Of a stretch of DNA of 26,371 bases, positions 8,701 to 17,119 are shown one piece after another. The DNA is from JAGQLF01 sp964437465. Its GTDB lineage: Bacteria > Patescibacteriota > Dojkabacteria > J137. The stretch covers positions 1 to 26,371 of the forward strand of contig CAYTGI010000016.1 of the NCBI GenBank assembly GCA_964437465.1, given 5' to 3'. Under the pieces are notes generated by a model, which was not told the DNA's origin, did not search any database, and saw only the letters and a program-made list of their open reading frames with translations. A program made the position numbers and the translations under genes. How positions within the stretch are numbered: the stretch's first letter is position 1; the number at the start of each line of letters is the position of its first letter.

Positions 8701-11272
8701 ATACTTTAATCTTGCAGATGGAACTAGGGTAGAGATGCTTTCTGGTAATGATATGCGGATTACTATAAACGGAGAAAGCTATGTTCATGAGGGAGAAGGA
8801 ATATTTTTCAACAGTTCAGCTGATGCTGTTCCTCCTTATGCTTATAACATTACTAACTCAGGTTCAGGTCTTGAGGTACAACCTTTTTATAATGCTTTAA
8901 TAGAAGAAGATCTACCACCTGGCTCAATCCCCGCATACATTCAGTTACCTTACGGGATTGATCCATCAGAAATGCCAAATGATATTTTACCTATTGGCTA
9001 TGAATTTGTTTTTGATCCATCAACAAACGATATTGTTGTAATGGGACCTGATAATGGAGGTCCATTTAGATACATCTATAGTGGAGGGCCTGAAGTGGGA
9101 TCTAGTCTAGGAATTCAAAGTGATGAATTTTTCTATAACGGAAATAGGATTGCTTTTGGGTCAAGAGAAGTTACTCTTCCATCAGGAACAGTTGCTGAAT
9201 ATCGATATTTAGCTCCTCTTGACTATACTCCTGAACAAGGAGATATGGTTTTGTCTTATACTTCTCCTTCAATAACTAATCCAAACGGTGATATTGTGGG
9301 ATTCATTATAGGACAAGAGCAAACAGAAGTAAGATTCAGTAGAAACGGAACAATTCTTCAAGTAGGACAGTTTCAAAGAAATCTTCCAAATGGAGAGTTA
9401 AATCCAGCTTTTTTAAGAAGGGTCGCTGAACTTGGAATAAATGGACAGGAACCTATAAGATTTGATCCAGAAACACTGGTAATTACATATGATCAAGTTG
9501 AAGCTCCAGGATTTGAACCGACACCAGCAGTTGCAGATCAGTCCGTTGCGGTAGCTCCTGAAACTGGAGAAGGAAATGGAGGGCAACCACCTGAAACTGA
9601 GGTAGCTGTTCCTGAACCTGATCAACCTGAGTTTAGAACGGTAGTGGTTACAGAAGGGCCAGTAGAAGGATTGGAGGTTAGACCAGTGAGTTTTATTGAG
9701 ACAGAGAGGATTGTAACTCCCGGTCAATCACAAAACTTAAATTGGGCTAGTGATTCAGATGTTCAGAGGTGGATAAATGAGCAAGGTTCAAGAGCGGCGA
9801 TTGAACGTGGTGCTGTAATTAATATAGCTGATATCTTAAGTGATAATCCCGAATATTTTGAGAGACTTGGAATCAATCTTCCAGATAATTTGACTCCTGA
9901 ACAAGAAATAAACGCATATGTAGATATGGCTAGGCAAATGGAATGGTATAGTGATAACCTCTTTAGGACTGAGAATCCAATAACTCCTACAGCTGCAATA
10001 GAGAGATTTATCGGTGAAGGAGCTCGTTTTACGGCTCCAAATATAAACCAAAATACATATATCGGTAGTGGTGGCTTTGATCTTATCGGAGAGCTATCAG
10101 GGATTGAAGCTGGCGAAACCCCAGCACCAGTTGTTACGACAACATCAAATATCCAAACTTCATATCCATATACAGTTCAAAATGGTCAGGTTACAGTCAA
10201 TGGTAATGTAGTTCCTAATTCTCAGGTATTTAGGTTTAGTCCAGGATTAACAACTCAAATTGGAGTAGAGACAGTTGATTTAACTAATGCAAACTATATT
10301 TTTGCTCCTGATCCTAATAATCCAGGAGAATTTGTTGGATTTATTAGATTACCAGATGGAAGAGATTTTAATGTTGTAGGTTTACCTGAAGGAACTACAA
10401 TATACCAAGATGAAGTAGTATTTACAAAAGTAGAACCTAGAACAAAAGCTACTGTTGGGGGTGGTGGCGATATTGAGGCTGCAGGAGGTGGAGCAGATAC
10501 TACACCTGAAGATAACCGAACAATCCCAGAAAGAGTAGACGATTTTACAGAAGCTACTGGAGGCGATCCGTTAGATGAGCCAACACTGCAAGAGTGGGTG
10601 GAAAAAAGATTTGAAGTTGCAAGAACCGCTGTTGAAGTTGGAGCTGCAGTAGGTAGGTATGTTGGGGATGAATTAATTAGAGAGATTGATGAAACTCTAA
10701 ACTTAGAGCTTTATGGTACTCAGGCTGGAAGAGATGTTGGAAGAGTATTCCTAGCAGTAACTGCAGGAGGACTTTTACTATATAGGGGTGGACGTATTCC
10801 AAGAAGTATGATTGCAAATCCACTTTCAAAAGTTCCAGTTGTTAGAGTATTAGCTAATCCTTTAAGAACTCCCGAATTTGCTAGTGAGCAAGAAGCTAAA
10901 AAAACTAAGATAGAAAATACTAAAAGAGATTTAAAAGATGCAAGAAAAGGTTTGAGAGAGGCAAAGAAAGCTAAGTTAAATGGTAAAGAGGAAAAAAGAC
11001 TTCAAGCTGTTGAAGAAAATATACAGAATAATAACTTACAGGAGGTTGATGCAACAGGTTTAAGAAAAATTGCAGCTCTGGAAACAGCTGCAGCTGCAGG
11101 CCCTCTTAGTGCTGCGGATCAAGCTGAGTATGATGATTTAATAAATAGACGTGACTTATACGAGGAATATAAAAAATTAAAAAAACGACAAGTAGATTAC
11201 AGTAAAAGAGATGAAAAAGCACAGAAAATAATTGATTTAAATAGAAAACTACAAGAGGCTAAAGCCGCATAA
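5720..11272 (+). CDS. Giant cysteine-free protein with hydrophobic segments (1850 residues), function unknown
   Basis: No family is recognised. In order: an acidic N-terminus (1-150); a highly charged Arg/Glu/Ala/Gln helical region (about 170-340) likely to be coiled coil or disordered; hydrophobic, Gly/Ala-rich segments at about 503-525, 568-590, 625-650 and 658-676 that could cross or associate with the membrane; a long Asn/Gly/Pro-rich, beta-like region (about 690-1400) with repeated short patterns such as Y-x-F-D/E-x-P and NGDGTY; a Pro/Glu/Val-rich linker (about 1270-1310); and a further beta-like region. Near the C-terminus is one hydrophobic helix (about 1675-1692, FLAVTAGGLLLY), followed by about 150 residues of Lys/Glu-rich coiled coil. 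I find no cysteine in the whole chain. There is no N-terminal signal peptide, so export would depend on the internal segments. It overlaps the preceding gene and is 2 nt from the next, which suggests one operon. Confidence 0.85.
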   Translation: MSDNPANPDDTGPVENNEQQSIKAHFNGEVRIRQLPDRRMVVVDRRFNPKGNVYDEDELDIMPLDDDERAKLQEYLSNRNNSQLGSAASLIEHLDFVSPEDSSDDEVQEVPDMDAFGSLKDEIDSLEELNRDQSLEYRRRILSEVTNINLQNQLLQRLLDRGIADEAEANDNEQGTLTWRDRINRTWERFRREAEAAREARAEALQEFDEDIENARQARAARAGEARFGNRLFRLIGGLEANSENRGRTIRAIRNRLFGQPLSQDEREARTIERNRRREQAEARRQNSNEINENQRVENQRALRAAREARQRQIQEGINNRDQRRPGPLLRARRALGFRLNEQNEARFQDNPYRDGRLYGLARGLFRGMLQTNRLIRRVENVQDDDNNYLGRYAARVRVQRRNDDGNLEYDEEGNPVYEYIYRGDQGLNLFQRFALNFRELTGIYTNGDFVRREGLDDAGYNRLAEAINRAGLTIGNDVRNNITAEANITGDNVFGRMGRNGAVLNGAALGIRLAATGMAVGGIENLPGGLNFDAVRTLSLSVSPTVNILNQRADMIENYDIETWRRMRWSIGLSSVIGGLIAYHGLGQISNVTDNFTGDLVADGAAGVINDQAEDRVREMVTAWALRYGAAVIPGGIINYANAYSAVGAGDNRRQRAFGLAAMATMMSAQGASYPGAARLFMDGNFFNDPNQFLYARETIVSTDGANDFINQLAPEATLPNEEYPAELFQDLDPGTTVVTNPEGNALVLNVDNLGTSGTGEIRPLVFRSDFAGTMQAQDDNFLGNLARTGLDIFDREDNSRAFFDWSGEGDYVEVEIINLNETAEAQVGGLTNLGNVDNIVAVPRGDTGATTLYAFNGLNGEPIGYEFEGGLRLVDNGDGTYSQLGREELVFNAAEVREAVISGEGIPPEPIYLEIQDPEDPGNILQLVEADISEDLAGQIPGGVAYQSDQEGILYNQSGEIIAIRTEVEIPIPNGNTEFETYVFEDPTTGIEYFNLADGTRVEMLSGNDMRITINGESYVHEGEGIFFNSSADAVPPYAYNITNSGSGLEVQPFYNALIEEDLPPGSIPAYIQLPYGIDPSEMPNDILPIGYEFVFDPSTNDIVVMGPDNGGPFRYIYSGGPEVGSSLGIQSDEFFYNGNRIAFGSREVTLPSGTVAEYRYLAPLDYTPEQGDMVLSYTSPSITNPNGDIVGFIIGQEQTEVRFSRNGTILQVGQFQRNLPNGELNPAFLRRVAELGINGQEPIRFDPETLVITYDQVEAPGFEPTPAVADQSVAVAPETGEGNGGQPPETEVAVPEPDQPEFRTVVVTEGPVEGLEVRPVSFIETERIVTPGQSQNLNWASDSDVQRWINEQGSRAAIERGAVINIADILSDNPEYFERLGINLPDNLTPEQEINAYVDMARQMEWYSDNLFRTENPITPTAAIERFIGEGARFTAPNINQNTYIGSGGFDLIGELSGIEAGETPAPVVTTTSNIQTSYPYTVQNGQVTVNGNVVPNSQVFRFSPGLTTQIGVETVDLTNANYIFAPDPNNPGEFVGFIRLPDGRDFNVVGLPEGTTIYQDEVVFTKVEPRTKATVGGGGDIEAAGGGADTTPEDNRTIPERVDDFTEATGGDPLDEPTLQEWVEKRFEVARTAVEVGAAVGRYVGDELIREIDETLNLELYGTQAGRDVGRVFLAVTAGGLLLYRGGRIPRSMIANPLSKVPVVRVLANPLRTPEFASEQEAKKTKIENTKRDLKDARKGLREAKKAKLNGKEEKRLQAVEENIQNNNLQEVDATGLRKIAALETAAAAGPLSAADQAEYDDLINRRDLYEEYKKLKKRQVDYSKRDEKAQKIIDLNRKLQEAKAA

Positions 11273-11274
11273 AT

Positions 11275-12033
11275 ATGAATATACTAAAAACTGAACAAAT
11301 AACGATTTCGCTTATAAATCATCTTCTTGATGGATATAAAACTATCGAAGAGGAAGAGCTTGATCCTCTGACAAAAAGTATAATATTCGGAATTTTGTCT
11401 GAAAGCGATACCCCAGTTTTTTTGAGAGATGCTGAAGGAAAAATCCAGATGTTTATGTACCTTGTTGAATACGATACTTTAGTAAAACTTCCTGTTTTCG
11501 TTGAAGGGGAAGATACAAAAACGCAAAAAATTTATGTAAAAGCTAAAGGTGATGATATTGAAGTTACTGATGGTTTTGAGATGAGTGATTTTGAAGATTT
11601 TAGATCAAAGATAGCGGACAGAATTCCAGACTACCAGCCTATAAAGTTTTATGAAGTATTTAATCCTTTGACATTTAATAAAAGAGGGCATATAAAAGTT
11701 TTTGGGAACGATGATCTTGAGATCTTTAAAACTAGAGAAAAGATACCGAAGTACTATTTAATTACGAAATCCTCAATTCCAGAACTGCATAACCAATTAT
11801 ATAAAGTTCCTCTTATAGTCGAAGATGGTGAAGTGGTAGCTTTCTTTGGATCAGGATTCAAGAGTTTGCTTGAGACTAACATTGGAACTTCGACAAAGAA
11901 TATTGATGAAAGAGCTTTTGACAATGTTCTAAAAATAATTGAAGTTATGGAGAATATTGTTCCTAGTGATTTTGAATTCCCTGAATACAAAATTAATACA
12001 AATGAAAATGTTGAAGTTGAGTCCTCAAAATAA
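11275..12033 (+). CDS. Soluble protein of unknown function, downstream of the giant gene
   Basis: 252 residues, acidic, no cysteine, no signal peptide or membrane segment, mixed alpha/beta by composition. Not recognised. The ATG lies 2 nt after the stop of the giant gene, so co-transcription and probably coupled translation are likely. A cytoplasmic accessory to the giant membrane protein is the simplest reading, based only on context. Confidence 0.75.
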   Translation: MNILKTEQITISLINHLLDGYKTIEEEELDPLTKSIIFGILSESDTPVFLRDAEGKIQMFMYLVEYDTLVKLPVFVEGEDTKTQKIYVKAKGDDIEVTDGFEMSDFEDFRSKIADRIPDYQPIKFYEVFNPLTFNKRGHIKVFGNDDLEIFKTREKIPKYYLITKSSIPELHNQLYKVPLIVEDGEVVAFFGSGFKSLLETNIGTSTKNIDERAFDNVLKIIEVMENIVPSDFEFPEYKINTNENVEVESSK

Positions 12034-12039
12034 TATTAT
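12034..12039 (+). promoter_or_regulatory. -10-like TATTAT 6 nt before the cohesin-like gene
   Basis: TATTAT followed by GACACT and then ATG. This matches the leaderless spacing seen at sufB and asnB and may give the secreted genes 12046-16271 their own transcript. No clear -35 is seen. Confidence 0.3.
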
Positions 12040-12045
12040 GACACT

Positions 12046-12810
12046 ATGGTAAGAAAACTGGTTCTAACTACAATTGTAATACTCTCTTTAGGTTTTTTTG
12101 TGACAAACGATGTTGAAGCTACAGAAGTTAGAGGAGATCAAACTGCGAGTGTTGGAGATCAAGTTATTTTAGAGATTGTAGCGAGACCTCCAAATTCAAG
12201 TTCTAATAGAGTCCAGTTATCCATGAATATTAGTGGTGGAGCGGTCGTCTCAGATTACATATCTCCTTTAGATGCATCTTGGTCACCTGCATTAGGAACA
12301 TGTTCAGGAAGTATGAGATTTATGGATAATACTCTCTGTGTTGATTTAACTAAGGGTACTGGGAATACAATTTCAGAAGGTGAAAGTTTAGGAGCCTTAA
12401 TTTTAAACATAACTTCACAAGAAAATGTAGAAATAATAGGTTATGTAGATAATGGTTATTTAGAAGGTGGTACAAATTTCACTCCAGCAACAGGACCATT
12501 ACATACTATAACTATAGGTAGTGGACAGAACACTAATCCTAATAACCCTACTCCAAATCCTGGAGGAGGTGTGACAGTTCCAAATACATCTGGAGGTTCG
12601 AGCTCGGGAGGGACGTCTGGGGACCTACCAACAACAAATTTTATTTTTGAGGATAAAAGTCTTTCCTATGCCAGTATATTCTTTTTATTTGCAATAATGA
12701 CTGTATTGCTGCAATATGTAAGAAAGAATAATTATCTAGAAAAATTTTTAATAGCTGATTTTCAAGATAGTGTTGAAAATCGAATCAAAGATAAAAGTAA
12801 TAAAAGTTAA
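12046..12810 (+). CDS. Secreted cohesin-like protein with Pro/Gly linker and C-terminal membrane anchor
   Basis: 254 residues. A signal peptide spans about 1-25 (ending VEA). A beta-rich domain at about 29-157 starts ASVGDQVILEIVA and has ISEGESLGALILNI, the pattern of cohesin-like carbohydrate-binding/scaffolding folds; two cysteines (86 and 98) could form a disulfide. An Asn/Pro/Gly/Ser-rich linker (about 158-193) leads to a transmembrane helix (about 206-225) and a charged cytoplasmic tail of about 29 residues. LPTTN at 194-198 recalls a sortase signal, but the distance to the membrane helix and the long tail make sorting unlikely. It probably displays a protein-protein or glycan-binding module at the surface. 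Confidence 0.8.
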   Translation: MVRKLVLTTIVILSLGFFVTNDVEATEVRGDQTASVGDQVILEIVARPPNSSSNRVQLSMNISGGAVVSDYISPLDASWSPALGTCSGSMRFMDNTLCVDLTKGTGNTISEGESLGALILNITSQENVEIIGYVDNGYLEGGTNFTPATGPLHTITIGSGQNTNPNNPTPNPGGGVTVPNTSGGSSSGGTSGDLPTTNFIFEDKSLSYASIFFLFAIMTVLLQYVRKNNYLEKFLIADFQDSVENRIKDKSNKS

Positions 12811-12820
12811 TTTAATTTAA

Positions 12821-13561
12821 ATGAATAAAAACAAATTCACTCCTTTAACTTACATAATTGTTACAACAATCGCGATTCTAGCTTTTTTAATATTGCTAGC
12901 TCTTGATGGGCGACAAAGTGGAGAATCGAATAACTCCGATATTGGAGTTACAGGCTTTGGTGTTGAAGCTACAAGAGATTACTTTCCTGTTGTAGTTGAT
13001 GCTCTTAACAATACGGAGTGTGAAAAAGTATTTCATGAAGGTAGCTTGCAAGATCCTAGGTTCCCTTATCTACAAGAACTAGGGACTGAGTTGACAGTAA
13101 CAAAATTGCCAAATTACAACAATGTAGCTCTACATTGTTACTATGAATTTGGTAATGACCAAGGTTTCATTCTTCAATTTTATACATACGGTAACGATAC
13201 AGTCATAGATCAGACAAGAGATGATTTATTCAGTAGAGTTAACTCTGAATATATAGGTGAGCTTATAGATAAAGATAGAATTGGAATTATGGACTACTCA
13301 TTTGGGACAGATTTAAATAGTAGTGAATGCACGAGTACTATTTATCATCCATTAAATGAGTTTGAAGTTATTACTGTTGAATATTTTGGGTTTGATTGTG
13401 AAGAGAGCTTTAATTTAAATCGTGAAGTAGTTGCTGTTATAGGTCACTATACATTTTTCATGATTGAAACTTTATACGCCCTAAATGATACTTCTACTGC
13501 TCAACAGCTAGGGGCATGGGGGTATGAAGAGTACTTAGACTCATTAACATTTTATAAATAG
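12821..13561 (+). CDS. Single-pass membrane protein with extracytoplasmic domain, unknown
   Basis: 246 residues. An N-terminal signal anchor (about 9-28) is followed by a mixed alpha/beta domain with four cysteines (67, 106, 170, 193), consistent with two disulfides outside the cell. Family not recognised. It lies 10 nt after the cohesin-like gene and 7 nt before the Cys-rich repeat gene, so these three exported proteins are probably made together. Confidence 0.8.
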   Translation: MNKNKFTPLTYIIVTTIAILAFLILLALDGRQSGESNNSDIGVTGFGVEATRDYFPVVVDALNNTECEKVFHEGSLQDPRFPYLQELGTELTVTKLPNYNNVALHCYYEFGNDQGFILQFYTYGNDTVIDQTRDDLFSRVNSEYIGELIDKDRIGIMDYSFGTDLNSSECTSTIYHPLNEFEVITVEYFGFDCEESFNLNREVVAVIGHYTFFMIETLYALNDTSTAQQLGAWGYEEYLDSLTFYK

Positions 13562-13568
13562 TTTAAAT

Positions 13569-16271
13569 ATGAATAGCACTAAAAATATTGCTGTTATTGG
13601 AGGAATTTTTTTGATTGCTGCACTATCAGTTATAACAATATTTAATATCAACAGCCCAAGAAATAGCACTGAAAATATAACAGTTGGTAATCAAGGTGAT
13701 AATAATATCCAACTTCAGGAACAGTTAGTTTCTTTAAATAATAGTGTCAAGATTACTAGACCATCTAATGCTCCATTGGAGAAAAGTGAACCTACAATTG
13801 AAGAAAATAATGCTGAACTAGTATTAATAACTTCAAAAGTTGATTTAGAGGAAGCAACAAGTGAGTATGTTGATTCAAATGATAATCCATATAATGTTTC
13901 TGACGTTTCAGTTTCGGGCTGTCCAGAGGATAAGCCAGTTCCTTGTGGAAACACTGCTGCTAATTCTTGTGCGGCTGCTACTGGATGTTTTTCTTATCAG
14001 GAACTAGGATCAAGAACTTGTAATGATCTTTTTGATGAACTATGTGGAGGTGGAAATGGTAGGTGTGCAGAAAATGGTGCTTCGTCCCCGAATGATGCTG
14101 GGTGTTGTTCAGGTAGGAGGTGTGATAATGGAAGGTGTGTAGACGCATCTGCTGTTTGTTTAAAAGCAGGGGATGGAAGTGGGCAGTTGAGTAACCATGC
14201 TGAATGTGTTTCTAGTGCAGATTGTAGAAGTGGGTATTGTAAGCCAGGAAGCCCTGCAAGATGTGCAGATCAGCCAACTGGAGGAGGAACCGGAACCGGA
14301 GGAGGTGGAACTGGAACTGGTGGTGGAGGAACAGGAACTGGTGATGGTGGAGAAGAATTGATAACTTGTTGTACATTCGGAAGAACAGAACAGAAAAGCT
14401 TATCAGATTGCGCAACTAATGGAGGATATTTTGGGGCTTGTGAAACTAAAACTTTTAGATACGATACTAGCTCAAACAAATGTTTAGCATCTAATTCAGC
14501 AACAGATTCATGGGAAGAATGTAGAGAAAAGGTTAAACCTTCTTGCGCTAGTTGTGGTAATCAAACTGGTGAAGCTAAGAATAATTGTTTACGAACTTGC
14601 TTTGGGAATTTAACTCCTGAAGAAAGAAATACAAATTGTGGTGGAGATGAGCAGAGATGGTGTTCAGATGATGGTAGCTTGTGTGATCCTGGACACACTA
14701 TAAATCCAGATGGCACAAGAACATGTATAAGAATTGGAGGACCAAACGATCCAGAAAATGCAAATAATAATTCAAATTGTGGAGGAGCTGGCCAAAGATG
14801 GTGTTCAGATGAAGGAAGCTTATGTGATGAAGGACATGTGGTAAATCCAGATGGATCAAGAACATGTATAAGACTAGGATCTTCAGAAGATCCAGGCAAT
14901 GCTAATAATAATGCAAATTGTGGAGGAGCGGGACAAGGATGGTGCTCAGATGCAGGAAGCTTATGTGATGATGGACATGTAGTAAATCCAAATGGATCAA
15001 GAACATGTATAAGACTAGGATCTTCAGAAGATCCAGACAATGCTAATAATAATCCAAACTGTGGAGGTCAAGAACAAAGATTCTGTTCAGATGCAGGGAG
15101 CATTTGTGATGATGGACATGTGGCAAATCCGAATGGGTTAAGAACATGCATAAGGCTAGGATCTCGACTTGATCCAGACAATGCAAATAATAATCGAGAT
15201 TGTGGAGGTCCGGGACAACCATGGTGTTCAGATGCGGGTAGCTTATGTGATGATGGTAATGTTGTAAATCCAGATGGATCAAGAAATTGCGTTAGGCAAA
15301 TTACCGCTGGAGTCAGAAGAGTTGCTGTTGAGATAACGGAAGAAGTTAATGAGGGAGTTCAAGGATTAAGAGTAATTGCGGCAGCTGTTAATGATGTTGA
15401 TCTTCGAGCGGAAGTTGAGGGTGCTGTAGAGGATGCAAGGAATGGAGTGGGAGTACTAGTTGGACAGGGGCAAGAATGGTTAGAACAACGAAGACAAAGA
15501 GCACAACAAAGTCTATGTACAAGTACAACACATGCACATCCATCCGGTGGACAATATTGCCAAGTCGTTGCTGGTCGTGAAATAGATAATGGCTATTACT
15601 ATGACTGTAACCCAGTAAATTTATTAGGTTTAACATGTGAAGAAACAAATCTAGGAATATGGACTCCTGCTGGTAGAGTACAAGTTAATAATTCTGACTT
15701 AACTCCGTTGCAAAGGGCTGCTAATGAATGTTCTTCATGTAGTCAAGGTTGTCGATACGCAGGAGATTATGATGACTGTTATATTACTAATTGTGATACA
15801 TGCCCAGCTAGAGGAACTACTGGAGGAACCGCTATTACTGGTGGGGGTGATCCAGATCCTGAAGGCCCTGAACAGATTGACCTAGGCGAACCAGGAATTG
15901 TAGGTGGAACTACTACTGATGATCTGTACTGTAATCAACCTTCTCAGGAAGGAAGAACAGCTGATATACCTTGTGGAAGCGAGACTTGTGATGGAAATGG
16001 CGGTACAGCTAGTTGTGGGAATAATGGATGGATATTAAATTGTAGTGATGGTTCAGTTTGTGACCAAGGTGAGCAAGCAAATTCAAACATATGTCCGCCA
16101 GGTAGTAGAAATGAATGCGTAGGTAAGCCAAGTGGTTGTATTTTTACTGCACCTGCTGGAAATGATGGTTTCGATAGTACTTGGTTATGTTCTATTAGAG
16201 ATGACGGTATTTGCAACGCTGGTATAGCTCAACAATCAGCACGAGATAATCCTCGGTGTGAAGATTTTTAA
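13569..16271 (+). CDS. Large Cys-rich surface protein with five tandem 47-residue repeats
   Basis: 900 residues, about 68 cysteines by my count. An N-terminal signal anchor (about 8-26) and a Ser/Glu/Asn-rich spacer lead to Cys-rich modules at about 118-232, including CCSGRRCDNGRC, similar in spacing to small eukaryote-like disulfide knots. A Gly/Thr linker of three heptads (238-258) follows, then another Cys module (265-345). Five tandem repeats start at residues 356, 403, 450, 497 and 544, each with four Cys (NCGG, WCSD, SLCD, RTCIR) and ending in an Asn-rich turn. Then comes a cysteine-free Val/Glu/Arg helical stretch (about 580-650), more Cys modules (655-760), a Gly/Asp/Pro linker, and a last Cys module to the C-terminus. 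It is probably a long disulfide-stabilised stalk or adhesin. A strong terminator follows. Confidence 0.85.
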   Translation: MNSTKNIAVIGGIFLIAALSVITIFNINSPRNSTENITVGNQGDNNIQLQEQLVSLNNSVKITRPSNAPLEKSEPTIEENNAELVLITSKVDLEEATSEYVDSNDNPYNVSDVSVSGCPEDKPVPCGNTAANSCAAATGCFSYQELGSRTCNDLFDELCGGGNGRCAENGASSPNDAGCCSGRRCDNGRCVDASAVCLKAGDGSGQLSNHAECVSSADCRSGYCKPGSPARCADQPTGGGTGTGGGGTGTGGGGTGTGDGGEELITCCTFGRTEQKSLSDCATNGGYFGACETKTFRYDTSSNKCLASNSATDSWEECREKVKPSCASCGNQTGEAKNNCLRTCFGNLTPEERNTNCGGDEQRWCSDDGSLCDPGHTINPDGTRTCIRIGGPNDPENANNNSNCGGAGQRWCSDEGSLCDEGHVVNPDGSRTCIRLGSSEDPGNANNNANCGGAGQGWCSDAGSLCDDGHVVNPNGSRTCIRLGSSEDPDNANNNPNCGGQEQRFCSDAGSICDDGHVANPNGLRTCIRLGSRLDPDNANNNRDCGGPGQPWCSDAGSLCDDGNVVNPDGSRNCVRQITAGVRRVAVEITEEVNEGVQGLRVIAAAVNDVDLRAEVEGAVEDARNGVGVLVGQGQEWLEQRRQRAQQSLCTSTTHAHPSGGQYCQVVAGREIDNGYYYDCNPVNLLGLTCEETNLGIWTPAGRVQVNNSDLTPLQRAANECSSCSQGCRYAGDYDDCYITNCDTCPARGTTGGTAITGGGDPDPEGPEQIDLGEPGIVGGTTTDDLYCNQPSQEGRTADIPCGSETCDGNGGTASCGNNGWILNCSDGSVCDQGEQANSNICPPGSRNECVGKPSGCIFTAPAGNDGFDSTWLCSIRDDGICNAGIAQQSARDNPRCEDF
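14280..14342 (+). repeat. Three 21-bp units encoding a Gly/Thr linker
   Basis: Three consecutive copies of a 21-bp unit encode GGGTGTG heptads, with silent differences between copies. The unit lies inside the Cys-rich gene and joins two Cys modules. Confidence 0.8.
14634..15302 (+). repeat. Five in-frame 141-bp tandem repeats (47 residues each)
   Basis: Repeat starts at 14634, 14775, 14916, 15057 and 15198 are exactly 141 bp apart. The fifth copy loses similarity after about 34 codons. Copies 2-4 are nearly identical at DNA level, including third positions, which points to recent duplication or gene conversion; copies 1 and 5 have drifted most, as expected for array edges. Confidence 0.95.
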
Positions 16272-16294
16272 AGAATTGATTCTTTGAAATATTT

Positions 16295-16320
16295 AAATCC
16301 CGCCCTGAGCGGGATTTTTT
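16295..16320 (+). terminator. Intrinsic terminator after the Cys-rich gene
   Basis: Perfect 9-bp stem AAATCCCGC / GCGGGATTT with a 5-nt loop (CCTGA), running into a T-tract. It closes the transcript holding the 5305-16271 genes. The nearly symmetric A/T flanks might let it also work on the other strand. Confidence 0.9.
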
Positions 16321-16357
16321 ATTTCTGTGATACAATAGGTGTCGTTAAAATGTATTT

Positions 16358-17074
16358 ATGCACACTGAAGATGAGGCGCCAGATCCAGAAAAACAAGATT
16401 TTACTCCACATGTATTTTCAAGTAGTGGAAAAAATGTACTTAGCGTTAGAGTTGATGAAACCGAATATTTACCGGTTGACGAGGTAAATAGAACAAGATT
16501 TGGCTATTTTTTCATAAAAAGAGGTAGGTTAGTGACAGTTGTTGATTATAGTTCAGAAATTTTTGGTGAATCAAGAGAGAAGTTTACTAAATACGAAGTT
16601 TTCGTAGATAGATTTTTACCTCAACTTTTTCAAGATGGGAATATATCAAAGGATACTTTACGAGAAGGAGCTATTGAAATTCAAGAACATGATTTTACTG
16701 AAATAGGTGTAATAAAAACAGACCCAAATCTTCTCAATATTATTTCTATAGCAACAGTTCCGAAGCATAACCATGAGTCAGTTAAACATTTTTGGCTTGT
16801 TTATATGGGAATATATCCACCAATAAGCTATATAGAAAAAAATTTACTTACTTATATGCGATTTTTACCAGACTTAAGAATGCCAAGTGAAGACGTAACT
16901 ATTACAAACTACGGCTATAATTATTCAACTAAACGTAAAAGAAAAAAAATAACTACATTTGTTGTGAGGGAGGAGCTTCTTGATAATCCCAGTAGATACG
17001 GGGGGATGTATATATTCGAAGGTGAAATTCCTGAAGAAATTAAATTGAGAATTAAAGGTAAATTTGAAATGTAA
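16358..17074 (+). CDS. Cysteine-free soluble protein of unknown function
   Basis: 238 residues, no cysteine, signal peptide or clear membrane helix; rich in Tyr/Phe and charged residues, with a basic patch KRKRKK near residue 192. Family not recognised. The ATG is preceded by TAAAAT and 6 nt, with a TACAAT slightly further up, so it probably has its own promoter after the terminator. A different-frame reading from 16284 is ignored because it is short and has no support. Confidence 0.7.
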   Translation: MHTEDEAPDPEKQDFTPHVFSSSGKNVLSVRVDETEYLPVDEVNRTRFGYFFIKRGRLVTVVDYSSEIFGESREKFTKYEVFVDRFLPQLFQDGNISKDTLREGAIEIQEHDFTEIGVIKTDPNLLNIISIATVPKHNHESVKHFWLVYMGIYPPISYIEKNLLTYMRFLPDLRMPSEDVTITNYGYNYSTKRKRKKITTFVVREELLDNPSRYGGMYIFEGEIPEEIKLRIKGKFEM

Positions 17075-17119
17075 GTTTGTGGTAGAATGCCCCATAAAAT
17101 AGATTTTAAAATATAAGTT

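Noticed and set aside
12627..12641. LPXTG-like sortase signal (LPTTN) in the cohesin-like protein
   Set aside because: The last residue is not Gly, the membrane helix starts about 8 or more residues later, and the cytoplasmic tail is about 29 residues, too long for a standard sorting signal; no sortase gene is seen.
14212..15282. Minus-strand open frames opposite the Cys-rich gene
   Set aside because: They mirror the repeats and Gly/Thr linker of the plus-strand gene, giving Pro/Val or His/Leu/Tyr-rich translations without any family features.
14634..15302. Regular direct repeats as a CRISPR array
   Set aside because: The 141-bp units are contiguous, in frame and similar over the whole length, with no short repeat/unique spacer alternation and no cas genes.
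16284..16487. Short plus-strand ORF overlapping the start of the 238-residue gene
   Set aside because: It starts inside the terminator hairpin, is in another frame and shows no protein-like features; the frame from 16358 is far longer.
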